Positions 24,710 to 35,525 are shown, counted from the first letter of the stretch. The stretch is 64,000 nucleotides of DNA from Thermus parvatiensis (GCF_001535545.1 NZ_CP014141.1:1240001-1304000), one strand, 5' to 3'. The notes: generated from the sequence alone by a model not told the origin. Numbers and translations are program-made.

Positions 24710-25369
24710 ATGGCAAGGCCGCCCCTCACCGAGGCCCAGGAGGATTACCTAAAGCACCTCTTTCTTCTGGAGGAGGCCCTCGGGGGGCCCGTCCCCACGC
24801 AGGCCCTGGCGGAGCGCCTTTCGGTCAAGCCCCCCTCCGTGACGGAGATGCTGAAAAAGCTCAAGGCCCTGGGCCTCCTGGAGCACGAGCCCTACCGGGG
24901 GGCCCGGCTGACGGAGCGGGGAAGGAGGGTGGCCCTCGAGGTCCTGCGCCACCACCGCCTCCTCGAGGCCTACCTCCACCAGGCCCTGGGCTACGGCTGG
25001 GAGGAGGTCCACCAGGAGGCGGAAAGGCTGGAGCACGTGATCAGCGAGGACCTGGAAGAGAGGATCGCCGAATACCTGGGCCACCCCCCTTTTGACCCTC
25101 ACGGGGACCCCATCCCCACCAAGGACCTGACCCTTCCCTCCTCCAAGGCCCTCCCCCTCACCGAGGCCCCCCTGGGGCGGGCCCGGGTGGCCCGCGCCCT
25201 GGCCCAGGACCGGGGCACCCTGAACCTCCTCGCCCGGCTCGGCCTGGTGCCGGGAAAGCCCCTCCGGATCCTGGAGAAGGGAGAGGGGGTGCGGGTGGAG
25301 GTGGAGGGGGAGGTCTACCTCCTGCCCCAAACCCTCGCCCAGGCGGTGGGGGTGGAGCCTTTAGGCTAG
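24710..25369 (+). CDS. DtxR/MntR-family metal-dependent transcriptional regulator
   Basis: The 219-aa protein has a winged HTH (TEAQEDYLKHLFLLEE ... LSVKPPSVTEMLKKL), then the dimerisation/metal domain with HHRLLEAYL and EVHQEAERLEHVIS, where metal-binding Glu/His residues are expected. A C-terminal SH3/FeoA-like domain follows. The family represses iron or manganese uptake genes. Divergent placement from the GGT gene suggests control of that 23-bp spacer. ATG 24710 is used; a TACCTT -10-like box lies 12 nt upstream. Confidence 0.88.
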   Translation: MARPPLTEAQEDYLKHLFLLEEALGGPVPTQALAERLSVKPPSVTEMLKKLKALGLLEHEPYRGARLTERGRRVALEVLRHHRLLEAYLHQALGYGWEEVHQEAERLEHVISEDLEERIAEYLGHPPFDPHGDPIPTKDLTLPSSKALPLTEAPLGRARVARALAQDRGTLNLLARLGLVPGKPLRILEKGEGVRVEVEGEVYLLPQTLAQAVGVEPLG

Positions 25370-25373
25370 GGGC

Positions 25374-26395
25374 ATGCGCCTCGTGGACCTGAGGAGCGAC
25401 ACCCTCACCCGCCCCACCCCCGCCATGCGCAAAGCCATGGCGGAGGCGGAGGTGGGGGACGACGTCTACAGCGAGGACCCCACGGTGAACCGCCTCGAGG
25501 CCCTGGCGGCGGAAAGGCTCGGGTTTGAGCGGGCCCTCTTCCTGCCCTCGAGCACCATGGCCAACCAGGTGGCCCTCCTCCTCCACCTGCGGCGGGGGGC
25601 CGAGGTCTTGGCCCCCGAGGGAGCCCACCTCTACGAGTACGAGCTCGGTGCCCCGGCCCTCCTCGCCGGGGCCCTGGTCCGCCCCGTGCCCGCCCCAGGG
25701 GGGAGGCCGGACCTGAAGGCCCTGGAGGAGGCCCTAAGGCGGGGCCCCTTCCAGGCCCCCATCGGGCTACTCGCCCTGGAGAACACCCACAACCTGGCCG
25801 GGGGGCGGGTGGTGCCCCTGGAGGTCCAAAGGCGGGTCCAAGACCTGGCCCGCGCCCGGGGCCTCCCCACCCACCTGGACGGGGCCCGCCTCCACAACGC
25901 CGCCACCTTTTGGGGGTGGAACCCTCCCGACTGGTCCAGGGGTTCACCACGGCCATGGTTTCCTTGTCCAAGGGCCTGGGGGCCCCGGTGGGAAGCCTCC
26001 TTCTCTTGCCCAAAGACCTCCTCCCTGAGGCCCGGCGCTACCGGAAGCTCCTGGGGGGCGGGTGGCGGCAGGCGGGGGTCTTGGCCGCGGCAGGGATCCT
26101 GGCCCTGGAGGAAGGCCCCAAGCACCTCCGGCGCGACCACGAGATGGCCCGCGCCCTGGCGGAGGGGCTTTTTCGCCTGGGGCTCGCCGTGGACCTGGGG
26201 GCGGTGGAGACCAACATGGTCTACCTGGAGGTGGAAGACCCCGAGGGTTTTCTCCAGGGGCTAAGGACCCGGGGGGTGCTCGCGGGGGCCGTGGGGGGAA
26301 GGGTGCGGTTCGTGACTTACCGGGACCTCAGGGACGAGGACATCCCCCTCGCCCTGGAGAGGATCCAAAACCTCCTTCACTCCAGGCCCAGGTAG
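25374..26395 (+). CDS. Low-specificity L-threonine aldolase, one frameshift
   Basis: PLP fold-type I enzyme cleaving L-threonine to glycine and acetaldehyde. Clear blocks are DLRSDTLTRPTPAMRKAM, GDDVYSEDPTVNRLE, HLDGARLHNAA, and the PLP lysine in SLSKGLGAPVGS. The frame breaks at 25908-25916 (TTTTGGGGG); one added base gives GVEPSRLVQGFTT and a full-length protein of about 340 aa. It starts 4 nt after the DtxR gene. It overlaps the convergent hydrolase by 19 nt. Confidence 0.88.
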
Positions 26396-27543
26396 ACCAG
26401 GGTGCGGAAGGCGTGCTGGAGCCTGGCCCCAAGCCGGGAGTGGAGGGCCTTTTCCGGCTCCAGGACGGAAAGGAGGTTCGGGGCCTGGGCGAGGTAGAGG
26501 GCGGTGATCTCCTGGAAGGGGTCCACGAAGAAGAAGGTCCCGCCAAAGCCCGCCCAGGTCCACTCCCCCAGAGAGGCCGGGGAGTAGCCCATGGGCTCCA
26601 CCCGCACCGCCACCCCGAGGCCGAAGCTGTACCCGGGTCCGGGAAGGTACTCGGGCCCCCGCTTGAGGGCCTCGGGGTAGAGGCTTCCCAGGTGGTCCTG
26701 AACCATGAAGCCCGCCATGGTGGAGGAGAGGACACCCCGCCCCAGGCGGAGGGCCTCGAGGAAGGCGAGGTAGTCCGCCGCGGTGCTCACGCCCCCCATC
26801 CCCCCGGCGTAGCGGGGCGGGGGGGTTTCCACCGGGAGGAGGCGGAGGCTGCGGCCCGTCTCCGGATCCTTGGGGAAGGGCTGGGCCAGCCGGGCGGGGT
26901 CCTTGGCCTGGAAGCCCGAGTCCTTCATGCCCAGGGGGCGGAAAAGCCTTTCCTCCAAAAGCGCCGCCAGGCTCCGCCCCGCCAAAGCCTCCAGGAGGTG
27001 GCCGAGGAGGTCGGTGGCGAGGCCGTATTCAAAGGTTTCCCCAGGCTGGAAGCGCAAAGGAAGGGCGGTGAGGCGCTCCAAAAAGGCTTCCCGGCTCAGG
27101 TCAAAGCGGTCCACCCCGGCCTCGAGGTAAAGCCCCTTCACCGGGGAGCGGAAGAAGACCCCGTAGGTGAGCCCCGCGGTGTGGCGGAGGAGGTCGTAGA
27201 CGGTGAGGGGGCGCTTCAGAGGCTCGTAGACGATCCCCTCCCCCACCTCCCGCCCCACCCGGAGCCCGGAAAACTCCGGCAGGTACTTCTCCACGGGGTC
27301 CAAAAGGGAAAGGGTTCCCTCCTCCACGAAGCTCAGGGCCAGGGCGGAGACCCAGGGCTTGGTCATGGAGTAGAGGCGGAAGAGGGCGTCCTCCCGCATG
27401 GGAAGCCCCCGCCCCGGGTCCAGGTACCCGTAGACCCCCTGGAAAACCACCTCCCCACCCCGGGCCACGAGGACCACGGCCCCGGGGAGGAGGCCCTCCT
27501 CCACCAGGCGCCGGAAGTAGGCGTCAAGCCTCCTTAGGTTCAT
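26377..27543 (-). CDS. Class C beta-lactamase-fold serine hydrolase (esterase/EstB-like)
   Basis: The 388-aa protein has catalytic Ser59-Met-Thr-Lys62 (SMTK) and a Tyr motif (FEYGLATD). RHTAGLTYG and a C-terminal WAGFGGTFFFVDP segment in place of KTG also fit. This is the pattern of family VIII esterases and related peptidases. There is no signal peptide, so a cytoplasmic enzyme is likely. ATG 27543 overlaps the stop of the upstream membrane protein (TGATG), so the two are coupled. Confidence 0.85.
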   Translation of the reverse strand: MNLRRLDAYFRRLVEEGLLPGAVVLVARGGEVVFQGVYGYLDPGRGLPMREDALFRLYSMTKPWVSALALSFVEEGTLSLLDPVEKYLPEFSGLRVGREVGEGIVYEPLKRPLTVYDLLRHTAGLTYGVFFRSPVKGLYLEAGVDRFDLSREAFLERLTALPLRFQPGETFEYGLATDLLGHLLEALAGRSLAALLEERLFRPLGMKDSGFQAKDPARLAQPFPKDPETGRSLRLLPVETPPPRYAGGMGGVSTAADYLAFLEALRLGRGVLSSTMAGFMVQDHLGSLYPEALKRGPEYLPGPGYSFGLGVAVRVEPMGYSPASLGEWTWAGFGGTFFFVDPFQEITALYLAQAPNLLSVLEPEKALHSRLGARLQHAFRTLVYLGLE

Positions 27544-27818
27544 CACCACCCCTCAGGAACGGGCCTCTTCGGGCTCAGGAGGAGCCAGAGGGCGAGGAGG
27601 AGAAGCGCCAAGGGCAGAAGCCACTTCACGAAGAAGCCTAAAAGGCCGAGGACGGCCCCCAAAAGGGCGAGGAAGAGGCCCACGGGGAGGGCCAAGGCGG
27701 CGAGGAGGAGGACCAGGGGAAGGGCGAAAAGGGCGAGGATGAGGGCCACAACGGGGCTCAGGAGGAACCAGGCGAGGACGAGCCCCACAAGGAGGAGGAA
27801 CCAGCCTAGGACCCGCAT
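27543..27818 (-). CDS. Small integral membrane protein
   Basis: The 91-residue protein is almost entirely hydrophobic, Leu/Ala-rich, with three probable transmembrane helices and a short polar tail (SPKRPVPEGW). I do not recognise the family. It is translationally coupled to the downstream serine hydrolase. Confidence 0.65.
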   Translation of the reverse strand: MRVLGWFLLLVGLVLAWFLLSPVVALILALFALPLVLLLAALALPVGLFLALLGAVLGLLGFFVKWLLPLALLLLALWLLLSPKRPVPEGW

Positions 27819-27891
27819 GCCCCAAGCCTACACCCTCTTCCGCCTCCCGCACCATGGTTGATGCCCGAACGAAGGCGAGGCCTTTTCGGGG

Positions 27892-27921
27892 CCCCCATGC
27901 GGGCTTGGGCCCGCATGGGGT
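27892..27921. terminator. Long perfect hairpin between convergent/terminal genes
   Basis: CCCCATGCGGGC (27893-27904) and GCCCGCATGGGG (27909-27920) form a 12-bp perfect stem with a TTGG loop. There is no T-run. It lies just 3' of the SDR gene and 5' of the small membrane protein, both on the minus strand. A copy of the left arm plus loop recurs at 34821-34837, so this may be a dispersed Thermus terminator-like element. Confidence 0.6.
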
Positions 27922-27925
27922 GCTC

Positions 27926-28663
27926 TTAGGCCGGGGCCGCCCCGATGGTCCTCCCCCCGTCCACGAAGAGGACCTGGCCGGTGATGAAGCTAGACTCGTC
28001 GGAGACTAAAAAGAGGGCGGCGTAGGCCACCTCCAAAGGCTTCCCCGCCCGGCCCAAGGGGGTGGCGGCGATGGCCTTCTCCCGCACCTTCTCCGGCACC
28101 TTGGCCGTCATCCGCGTCTCAATGAACCCCGGGGCCAGGGCGTTCACCCGGATCCCCCACCGCCCAAGCTCCAGGGCCAAGGTCCGGGTAAGCCCCACCA
28201 CCCCCGCCTTGGAGGCGGCGTAGTTCGCCTGCCCCAGGTTCCCCAGGTAGACCCGGCTCGCGGTGAGGACGATGCTCCCAGGGTTTTTCTCCCGCATGGC
28301 CTCGCTGGCCGCCTTGGCCACCAGGAAGCTCCCCGTGAGGTTCACCCTGAGCACCACCTCCCAGTCCTCCAGGGGCATCTTCCAGTGGAAGTTGTCCCGG
28401 GTGATCCCGGCGTAGTGCACCACCCCGTCCAGCCGGCCAAAGGCCTTCAGGGCCCTCTGGAAACCCTCCTCCACCGAAGGGGGGTTGGCCACATCCATGG
28501 GGATGGCCAGGGCCCCCGTGGCCTCCGCCGCCTCCCTTAAGGGGCCTTCCTCCACGTCGCAGGCCACGAGCCTCGCCCCTTCCCTGGCGAAGAGCTCCAG
28601 CGTGGCCCGGCCGATGCCGTGGGCCGCCCCCGTGATGAGCACCGCCTTGTCCTTGAGCCGCAT
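27926..28663 (-). CDS. Short-chain dehydrogenase/reductase, FabG-like
   Basis: The 245-aa SDR has TGAAHGIG (cofactor), HYAGITRD, catalytic Ser/Tyr/Lys in LTASRVYLGNLGQANYAASKAG, and the C-terminal TGQVLFVDGG typical of FabG-like enzymes. ATG 28663 is chosen because GGAGG lies 8-12 nt upstream and the product starts in the family's usual way. A promoter and PfmR-type operator lie immediately upstream, which suggests a role in fatty-acid or phenylacetate metabolism. The exact substrate is unknown. Confidence 0.88.
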   Translation of the reverse strand: MRLKDKAVLITGAAHGIGRATLELFAREGARLVACDVEEGPLREAAEATGALAIPMDVANPPSVEEGFQRALKAFGRLDGVVHYAGITRDNFHWKMPLEDWEVVLRVNLTGSFLVAKAASEAMREKNPGSIVLTASRVYLGNLGQANYAASKAGVVGLTRTLALELGRWGIRVNALAPGFIETRMTAKVPEKVREKAIAATPLGRAGKPLEVAYAALFLVSDESSFITGQVLFVDGGRTIGAAPA

Positions 28664-28678
28664 CCCGCACCTCCAGAC

Positions 28679-28729
28679 GACCAACCGGTCGGTAAGCCCA
28701 CCCTACTCCCGGCCCCGGGGCCCCGTCAA
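28679..28729 (-). promoter_or_regulatory. Promoter with PfmR-type TetR operator
   Basis: On the minus strand: -35 TTGACG (28729-28724), an 18-nt spacer, -10 TAGGGT (28705-28700), then TACCGACCGGTTGGTC (28694-28679). The last 16 bases match the published T. thermophilus PfmR consensus TACCGACCGNTNGGTN at every defined position (consensus recalled from literature). The site covers the expected transcription start, so binding should repress. Confidence 0.75.
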
Positions 28730-29035
28730 GGGCCAGGCGTAGTAGGGGGTCTCCACGAACTCGGGGGGGCCTCCCAGGTAGACCCGAAGCCCGGGCAGGA
28801 CCAGGGTCTCCCCCTCCCACTCAAAGGCCAGGGGGTCCACCTCCAGGGGGTAGTGGAGGACGGCCTCCCTGGGGAGGCCAAGCCTCAGCCACTCGGGCGG
28901 GGAGACCCGCCCCACCAGGAGGTAGCGGGCCCGCCGCGGCCCCCCCTCGGTGTAGAAGAGGACTTCTTCCCCCAGGTCCAGGAGGAAGGCCCGCCGCCTC
29001 ACGAAGAGCCTGGCCCTATGGGTCCAGGTAGACAT
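28703..29035 (-). CDS. Hypothetical protein downstream of btuD-like ATPase
   Basis: A 110-aa soluble protein from ATG 29035, which lies inside the 3' end of the ATPase gene (20-nt overlap). Visible features are VRRRAFLLDLGEEVLFYTEGG and a Leu/Pro/Glu-rich mixed region; no family recognised. Its end carries the promoter of the next SDR gene. By position it is the last gene of the cobalamin-riboswitch operon, so a link to corrinoid handling is possible but only inferred. Confidence 0.6.
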   Translation of the reverse strand: MSTWTHRARLFVRRRAFLLDLGEEVLFYTEGGPRRARYLLVGRVSPPEWLRLGLPREAVLHYPLEVDPLAFEWEGETLVLPGLRVYLGGPPEFVETPYYAWPLTGPRGRE

Positions 29036-29768
29036 GGGGCCTCTCCCCCAGGCGGACGACCCGGACCCCCGCCCCGTAGAGCCGGGCGAGGAGGGGTTCC
29101 TGCAAGACCGCTTCAGGCCCCCCCTCCGCCACCACCCTTCCCCCTTCCAGCACCGCCACCCGGTGGGCGAGGGCCGCCTGGTTGGGGTCGTGGAGGACGG
29201 AAAGCACCCCAAGGCCCATCCCGGCAAGCCGCCGCAAAAGCCCCACCACCACCCCCTGGTGCGCCAGGTCCAAGAAGGTGGTAGGCTCGTCCAAGAGGAG
29301 GTACCTAGGCCTTCCCGCCAGGGCCCGGGCCAGAAGGACCCGTTGCCGCTCTCCGCCCGAGAGGGTGCCGAGGAGCCTTCCCCGAAAAGCGGAGGCCCCG
29401 GTGACCTCGAGGGCCCAGTCCACCGCCTCCCGGTCCTCCCCCCCCTCCCGCCCCCAAAGCCCGAGGTGGGGAAGCCTCCCCAGGCGCACCACCTCCTCCA
29501 CCAAAAGCCCCTCGGGGTAGGGGCCGTTTTGGGGGAGGTAGGCGAGGAGGCGGCCCCGCTCGTAACTGCCGTAGGCCCTAAGGGGCCTTTCCTCCAAAAG
29601 CACCTCCCCCCGCCTGGGCCTAAGGAGGCCCGCCATCACCCTTAGGAGGGTGGTCTTCCCCGAGCCGTTGGGCCCGAGGAGGGCGAGCCACTCCCCGGGG
29701 CGCAAAAGGAGATCCACGCCCTTCAGGGCGAAGGGCCCCACGATCCCCCTGGCCTCAAGCCCGCCCAC
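29016..29768 (-). CDS. btuD: FecCD/BtuCD-type ABC transporter ATP-binding protein
   Basis: The 250-aa ATPase has Walker A GPNGSGKTT, Q-loop YLPQNGPYP, signature LSGGERQR, Walker B YLLLDEP and switch His in LHDPNQAA. These features fit the iron-siderophore/B12 subfamily. It overlaps the permease gene by 14 nt. The cobalamin riboswitch at the head of the operon makes vitamin B12 or another corrinoid the likely cargo. Confidence 0.85.
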   Translation of the reverse strand: MGGLEARGIVGPFALKGVDLLLRPGEWLALLGPNGSGKTTLLRVMAGLLRPRRGEVLLEERPLRAYGSYERGRLLAYLPQNGPYPEGLLVEEVVRLGRLPHLGLWGREGGEDREAVDWALEVTGASAFRGRLLGTLSGGERQRVLLARALAGRPRYLLLDEPTTFLDLAHQGVVVGLLRRLAGMGLGVLSVLHDPNQAALAHRVAVLEGGRVVAEGGPEAVLQEPLLARLYGAGVRVVRLGERPHVYLDP

Positions 29769-30781
29769 GGCGCCTCCACATGAGGTAGAGGAAGAAGGGC
29801 CCCCCGAGGAGGGTGGTGACCACGCCCACGGGAAGCTCGGCGGGCCGGGCCAGGGTGCGGGCGAGGAGGTCGGCCAGGGCGAGGAGCGCCCCGCCCCCCA
29901 AGGCGCTGGCCGGGAGGAGGAGGCGGTAGTCCTCCCCCAGGAGGCGGCGGAGAAGGTGGGGGGTCACCAGGCCCACGAAGCCGATGATCCCCGCCTGGGC
30001 CACGGCGGAGGCGGTGAGGAGGCTCGCCGCCCCGAGGAGGAGGAGCTTCAGGGCCTCGAGGGGAAGCCCCAGGCTTTTCGCCGTCTCCTCTCCGAGCCCC
30101 AGGGCGTTCAGCACCCGGCCCAGGAAGAGGAGGGGGGGAAGGCCAGGGCAAAGAAGAGGGCGAGGACCCGCACCCCCTCCCACCCGGCGAAGGCCAGGTT
30201 GCCCAGGGTGTAGGCGAAGACCGCCCGCACCCGGTCGGCATCCTGCATCATCAGGTAGGTGGTGAGCCCGGTGAGGACGCTCCCCACCACCACCCCAGCC
30301 AGCACGAGCTCCCCGGTGCGGGCCACCCCCCCGCCAGGACGAGGGTGAGGAGGGTGGCGAAAAGGGCCCCCACGAAGCCGAAGAAGGTGGCGGAGAGGGG
30401 GAGGTGCTGGAAGACGGCGTGCTGGGCGAAGGCCGGGGAGAGCCCCCCCAAGAGGCTTGCGAAGAGGGTCACGGCGAAGGCCGCCCCCGAGGCGGAGCCC
30501 ATGAGGTAGGGGTCGGCCAGGGGATTGCGGAAAAGCCCCTGGAAGGCGGCCCCCGAGACCCCCAAGGCCGCCCCCACCAGGACCCCGGCCAGGACCCGGG
30601 GGAGCCTAAGCTCGGTGACGATGGGGTTCTCCTCCAGGCCCAGGAGGGCCCGGACCACCCCTTCCGGAGGCACGGCCACGGCGCCAAGCCCCACCCCCAG
30701 GACCACGGCCCCAAGGAGGAGGGCCACAAGCCAGAGGAAGACGAGGCCCCGGGCGAGGGCGGGGGGCAGGGCGCGGGTCAT
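29755..30781 (-). CDS. btuC: FecCD/BtuC-type ABC transporter permease, two frameshifts
   Basis: Multi-spanning permease. The N-terminal part has [20 protein letters not shown] and [16 protein letters not shown]. The middle has [19 protein letters not shown]. The C-terminal part has [20 protein letters not shown] and [19 protein letters not shown]. These are all FecCD hallmarks. Single bases are missing at 30326-30332 (C7) and 30132-30138 (G7); correcting both gives about 340 aa. The start overlaps the btuF stop (ATGA). Confidence 0.8.
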
Positions 30782-31632
30782 CGCCCGTGGAAGCAGTCCA
30801 CCAAAAGCCTAAGCCCCTGGGCCACCCGGGGACCGGGGCGGGAGAGGAGGCTGTCCTCACCCCCGGTGTAGACGCAGATCCGGCCCGTGCGCACCGCCTG
30901 GATGCGGCTCCAGCCGGGGCGGGAGCGGATGGTCTCCAGGGCGTTCGGGTAGGTGGCCACGATGACCTCGGGGTCCTTCTCCACCACGAACTCGGGGCTG
31001 ATCTTGGGGAAGAGGCCGAGCTCCTTGGGCACGATGTTCACCCCCCGGGCCTTACTTATGAGGACGCCGATGAAGCTCTCGGGGCCCACGGTGTAGGGGG
31101 TGGGGTCAATCTCGTAGTAGACCCGGGGGCGAGACCTGGCTTTGGCCGCCCGGGCCTCCTCCTGGTAGACCTCCTTCTGGATCTGGGCCACGAGCCGCTC
31201 GGCCTCGGCCTCGAGGCCGAGAAGCCTCCCCAAGGTGCGGACGGTGCGGAAGATGTCCTCGTAGGTCTCGGTGCGCACGGCGTACACGGTAAGCCCCGCC
31301 CGCTCCAGGGTTTCATAAAGGCGGCCGTACTTGGACACCAGCACCAGGTCAGGCTTCAGGGAAACAATCAGCTCCGGGTTGGGGTTGTAAAGCCCCCCGG
31401 CCTTGGGCAGGCGCTTCACCGCCTCGGGCCAGTCGGAGTAGTCGTCGGTGGCCACGATGCGGTCGCAGGCCCCCAGGGCGCAGACCGTTTCCGTCACCGA
31501 GGGCAACATGGTGACGATCCGCTTGGGCGGGGCCTTAACGGTGACCGTGCGCCCCAGGTCGTCGGTGAGGGTGAAGGGAAAGGCCAAAGCCAGCGCCCAG
31601 AGAACCGAAAGGAATGCCAGGATCTTCCGCAT
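30778..31632 (-). CDS. btuF: Cobalamin/heme-type ABC substrate-binding protein
   Basis: The 284-aa secreted receptor has a signal peptide (1-18) and the helical-backbone metal-receptor fold: [46 protein letters not shown] and [23 protein letters not shown] Shine-Dalgarno precedes ATG 31632 and can be sequestered in a hairpin. First gene of the operon; the riboswitch upstream points to B12 or corrinoid uptake. Confidence 0.88.
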   Translation of the reverse strand: MRKILAFLSVLWALALAFPFTLTDDLGRTVTVKAPPKRIVTMLPSVTETVCALGACDRIVATDDYSDWPEAVKRLPKAGGLYNPNPELIVSLKPDLVLVSKYGRLYETLERAGLTVYAVRTETYEDIFRTVRTLGRLLGLEAEAERLVAQIQKEVYQEEARAAKARSRPRVYYEIDPTPYTVGPESFIGVLISKARGVNIVPKELGLFPKISPEFVVEKDPEVIVATYPNALETIRSRPGWSRIQAVRTGRICVYTGGEDSLLSRPGPRVAQGLRLLVDCFHGR

Positions 31633-31633
31633 G

Positions 31634-31677
31634 CCTACCTCCCTAAGGCCGCTAGGGCCAGGCCCGGGGGAGGTAGG
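31634..31677 (-). promoter_or_regulatory. Shine-Dalgarno-sequestering hairpin of btuF
   Basis: On the minus strand CCTACCTCCC (31677-31668) pairs perfectly with GGGAGGTAGG (31643-31634), which contains the btuF Shine-Dalgarno. Closing this 10-bp stem would block translation, providing a translational arm to the riboswitch. Confidence 0.7.
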
Positions 31678-31681
31678 GAAA

Positions 31682-31708
31682 CGCCCCTGCCGGAGGGCGG
31701 CAGGGGCG
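31682..31708 (-). terminator. Terminator-like hairpin in the btu leader
   Basis: CGCCCCTGCC and GGCAGGGGCG (31708-31699 and 31691-31682) form a 10-bp stem with a 7-nt loop, followed on the minus strand by TTTCCC. The T-run is short, so it may be a weak terminator or part of the aptamer-to-platform switch. A perfect 14-bp palindrome TAAAAGGCCTTTTA lies next to it at 31709-31722. Confidence 0.55.
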
Positions 31709-31778
31709 TAAAAGGCCTTTTAGCCCCCATCGCTCCCCCCATCCGCGTGAGGTGCCCGCCCATGGGGTCTGGCGGGCG

Positions 31779-31912
31779 GCCCTGGCAGGCATTCGGGCTT
31801 CCGGTCTGCGAAGCGGGGCACGACGACGGACCGGTTACCGTTGCGGGACAGCGCCGGACTTGCACCGGACTTCCCCACTTTAAGCCTGGACTACGCGCCC
31901 AGGCACCAGGGC
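31779..31912 (-). promoter_or_regulatory. Cobalamin (adenosylcobalamin) riboswitch
   Basis: P1 is GCCCTGG (31912-31906) with CCAGGGC (31785-31779). Between them on the minus strand are the B12-box signatures: GGGGAAGTCCGGTGCAAGTC, GCTGTCCCGCAACGGTAA and, near the 3' end, GACCGGAAGCCC followed by ATGCCTGCC. Order and spacing match the class. A possible promoter upstream is TTGCGC-17-TAGCCT (about 31979-31940). The 31633-32022 gap contains this switch, its platform and the lepA leader. Confidence 0.93.
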
Positions 31913-32022
31913 TACGGGACCTGGCTTTTCGGCCCTAGCGGGCCTCGCCTTCCAGGCTAGGGCAAACCCCCTCCCCGCGCAACCCCGAGGTACCCTTGAC
32001 TTTGCCCGAAGGAGCCCGGAGG

Positions 32023-33837
<1,815 letters not shown>

Positions 33838-33854
<17 letters not shown>

Positions 33855-34815
33855 GCTCGCCCTGGTCATCGCCCTCCTCGCCTTCCTGCCCAACCTGGTG
33901 CTGGTCCTCACCCTGGGAGCCCTAGGGGAGGGTCCCTGGCTTCCCCTCCTCTTGTGGCTCTTCTTCCTCGCCCTCCTCTCGGGCCTCGTGGGCTACTTCC
34001 TGGCGAAGGGCCTCCTCAGGCCCCTGGAGGAGCTCACCCGGACCCTGGCCTACCTCTCCTTGAAAGAGGGGCCCCTGGAGGCCCTCCGTCTCCCCACCCC
34101 CAAGGAGCCCCCTCCGGAGGAGATCGCCCTCCTCCGCGCCCGGTTTTCCGAGCTTCTCGCCCGGCTCAAGGAGCTCCTGGAGGCCCGGGAGGCCCTGTAC
34201 GCCGCCCTGGCCCACGACCTCAAGACCCCCCTCCTTTCCGCCCTGCGCCTTTTGGACTACCTGGAGCGGGCGGACGACCTGGGAAAGGAAAGGCGCATCG
34301 CCCTCCTCCGCGCCCTGAGGGAGGAGCTTTCCCGCGGCTACCGCCTGACGGAAAACCTCCTCGCCCTCGCCCGCCTCGAGGCCCGCCCCCCCCGGGGCGA
34401 GACCCTGAACCTCAGGGCCTTGGCCGAGGACCTCCTCCTCCGCTACCGGGACGAGGCGAAGAGGCGGGGGCTCCTCGTGGAGGTGGAAGGGGCGGGCCTC
34501 GCCCGGGGGGAAAGGCTCCTCGTGGAAAGGGCCCTCGCCAACCTCCTGGAAAACGCCCTCCGCCACGCCAAAAGCCGCGTCCGGCTCCGGGTGGGGGAAG
34601 GGGTGCTCCTTGTGGAGGACGACGGCGCAGGCCTTCCCCTGCCCCTGGAAGCCCTCGCCCGCCCCTTCCTCCAGGGGGAGGGCAGGAGGGGAAGCGCGGG
34701 CCTGGGCCTCTACACCGCCAAGCGGGTGGCCGAGGCCCACGGGGGCAGGCTCTTCCCCTGCGAGGGCACCCTGGGAGGGGCCTGCCTGGGCCTGGAACTC
34801 CCCAAGGGGGCCTAA
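33838..34815 (+). CDS. Sensor histidine kinase, orphan
   Basis: The 325-aa membrane kinase has two transmembrane helices with almost no periplasmic loop (about 8-28 and 37-55). A HAMP linker is followed by HisKA with the phospho-acceptor His126 in LAHDLKTPL. HATPase_c has N-box [11 protein letters not shown]1 VEDDGAGL and G2 [19 protein letters not shown]. No response regulator is adjacent. The start overlaps lepA by 17 nt, so it is translated together with EF4. A minimal sensor region suggests it detects a membrane or intracellular cue. Confidence 0.88.
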
Positions 34816-34820
34816 GGCCA

Positions 34821-34852
34821 CCCCATGCGGGCTTGGGAAAAGCCTGGGCGGG
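34821..34852. repeat. Degenerate copy of the 27893 hairpin element
   Basis: CCCCATGCGGGCTTGGG (34821-34837) repeats the left arm and loop of the hairpin at 27893-27909 base for base. The right side differs (AAAAGCCTGGGCGGGG) and instead permits GGCTT/AAGCC and CCCC/GGGG pairing. It sits between two convergent genes, as expected for a bidirectional terminator. Confidence 0.55.
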
Positions 34853-34862
34853 GAACGAACGC

Positions 34863-35525
34863 TTAGCCCATCACCGGGGGGATCTGCCGCACCCAGAGGA
34901 TGTAGGAGAGGTGCTCCAGGTAGCGCAAGGGCACCTCGGAGAGGGGCCGGTCCACCTCTATGCTCATCATCGCCTCCCCGCCCCGCTTCTTCCGGCTCAC
35001 GGTGAGGTAGGCGATGTTCACCTCGTCGTCGGCGAGGATGCGGGCCACCCGGGCCACCACCCCGGGCGTGTCCACGTTCTTGATCACCAGGGTGGGGGCG
35101 CTCCCCGTGATGCGCACCTCAAAGCCGTCCACGTCAAAGACGCGCACGAGACCCCCCCCGAGGGAGCTGCCCGTGACCGCGAGGCGCCCCTTCTCCCCCT
35201 CGAGGACCATCCGCACCGTGTTGGGGTGGACGTCCCCGAGCTCCACCTCCTTGAAGACCACCTCCACCCCCTCCCGCTCCGCCAGGGAAAGGCTCTCCTT
35301 GAGCCTCTCGTCGTCGGGCGTGAGGCCCAAGACCCCCGCAGCCAGGGCCAGGTGGGTGCCGTGCCCCTTCCCCGTCTTGGCGAAGGAGCCGTGGAGGCCG
35401 AACTCCACCCTTTTGGGCTTCTCCCCGAGGAGGTGGCGGGCGAGGAGGGCGAGGCGGCAGGCCCCCGCCGTGTGGCTGGAGGAAGGCCCCACCATCACGG
35501 GACCGATCATGTCCAAAAGGCCCAT
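34863..35525 (-). CDS. sdaAB: L-serine dehydratase (iron-sulfur), beta subunit
   Basis: The 220-aa beta subunit deaminates L-serine to pyruvate together with a separate alpha subunit not present here. The signature DMIGPVMVGPSSSHTAGACRLA is followed by HGSFAKTGKGHGTHLALAAG. A C-terminal ACT domain (LVIKNVDTPGVVARVARIL) likely binds serine. ATG 35525 begins the family's usual start. A TATTCT box is 6 nt upstream, with no Shine-Dalgarno. Confidence 0.9.
   Translation of the reverse strand: MGLLDMIGPVMVGPSSSHTAGACRLALLARHLLGEKPKRVEFGLHGSFAKTGKGHGTHLALAAGVLGLTPDDERLKESLSLAEREGVEVVFKEVELGDVHPNTVRMVLEGEKGRLAVTGSSLGGGLVRVFDVDGFEVRITGSAPTLVIKNVDTPGVVARVARILADDEVNIAYLTVSRKKRGGEAMMSIEVDRPLSEVPLRYLEHLSYILWVRQIPPVMG

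Noticed and set aside
26062..27537. 491-codon frame over the threonine aldolase end and antisense to the serine hydrolase
   Set aside because: Low-complexity Gly/Pro/Arg translation with no start signal.
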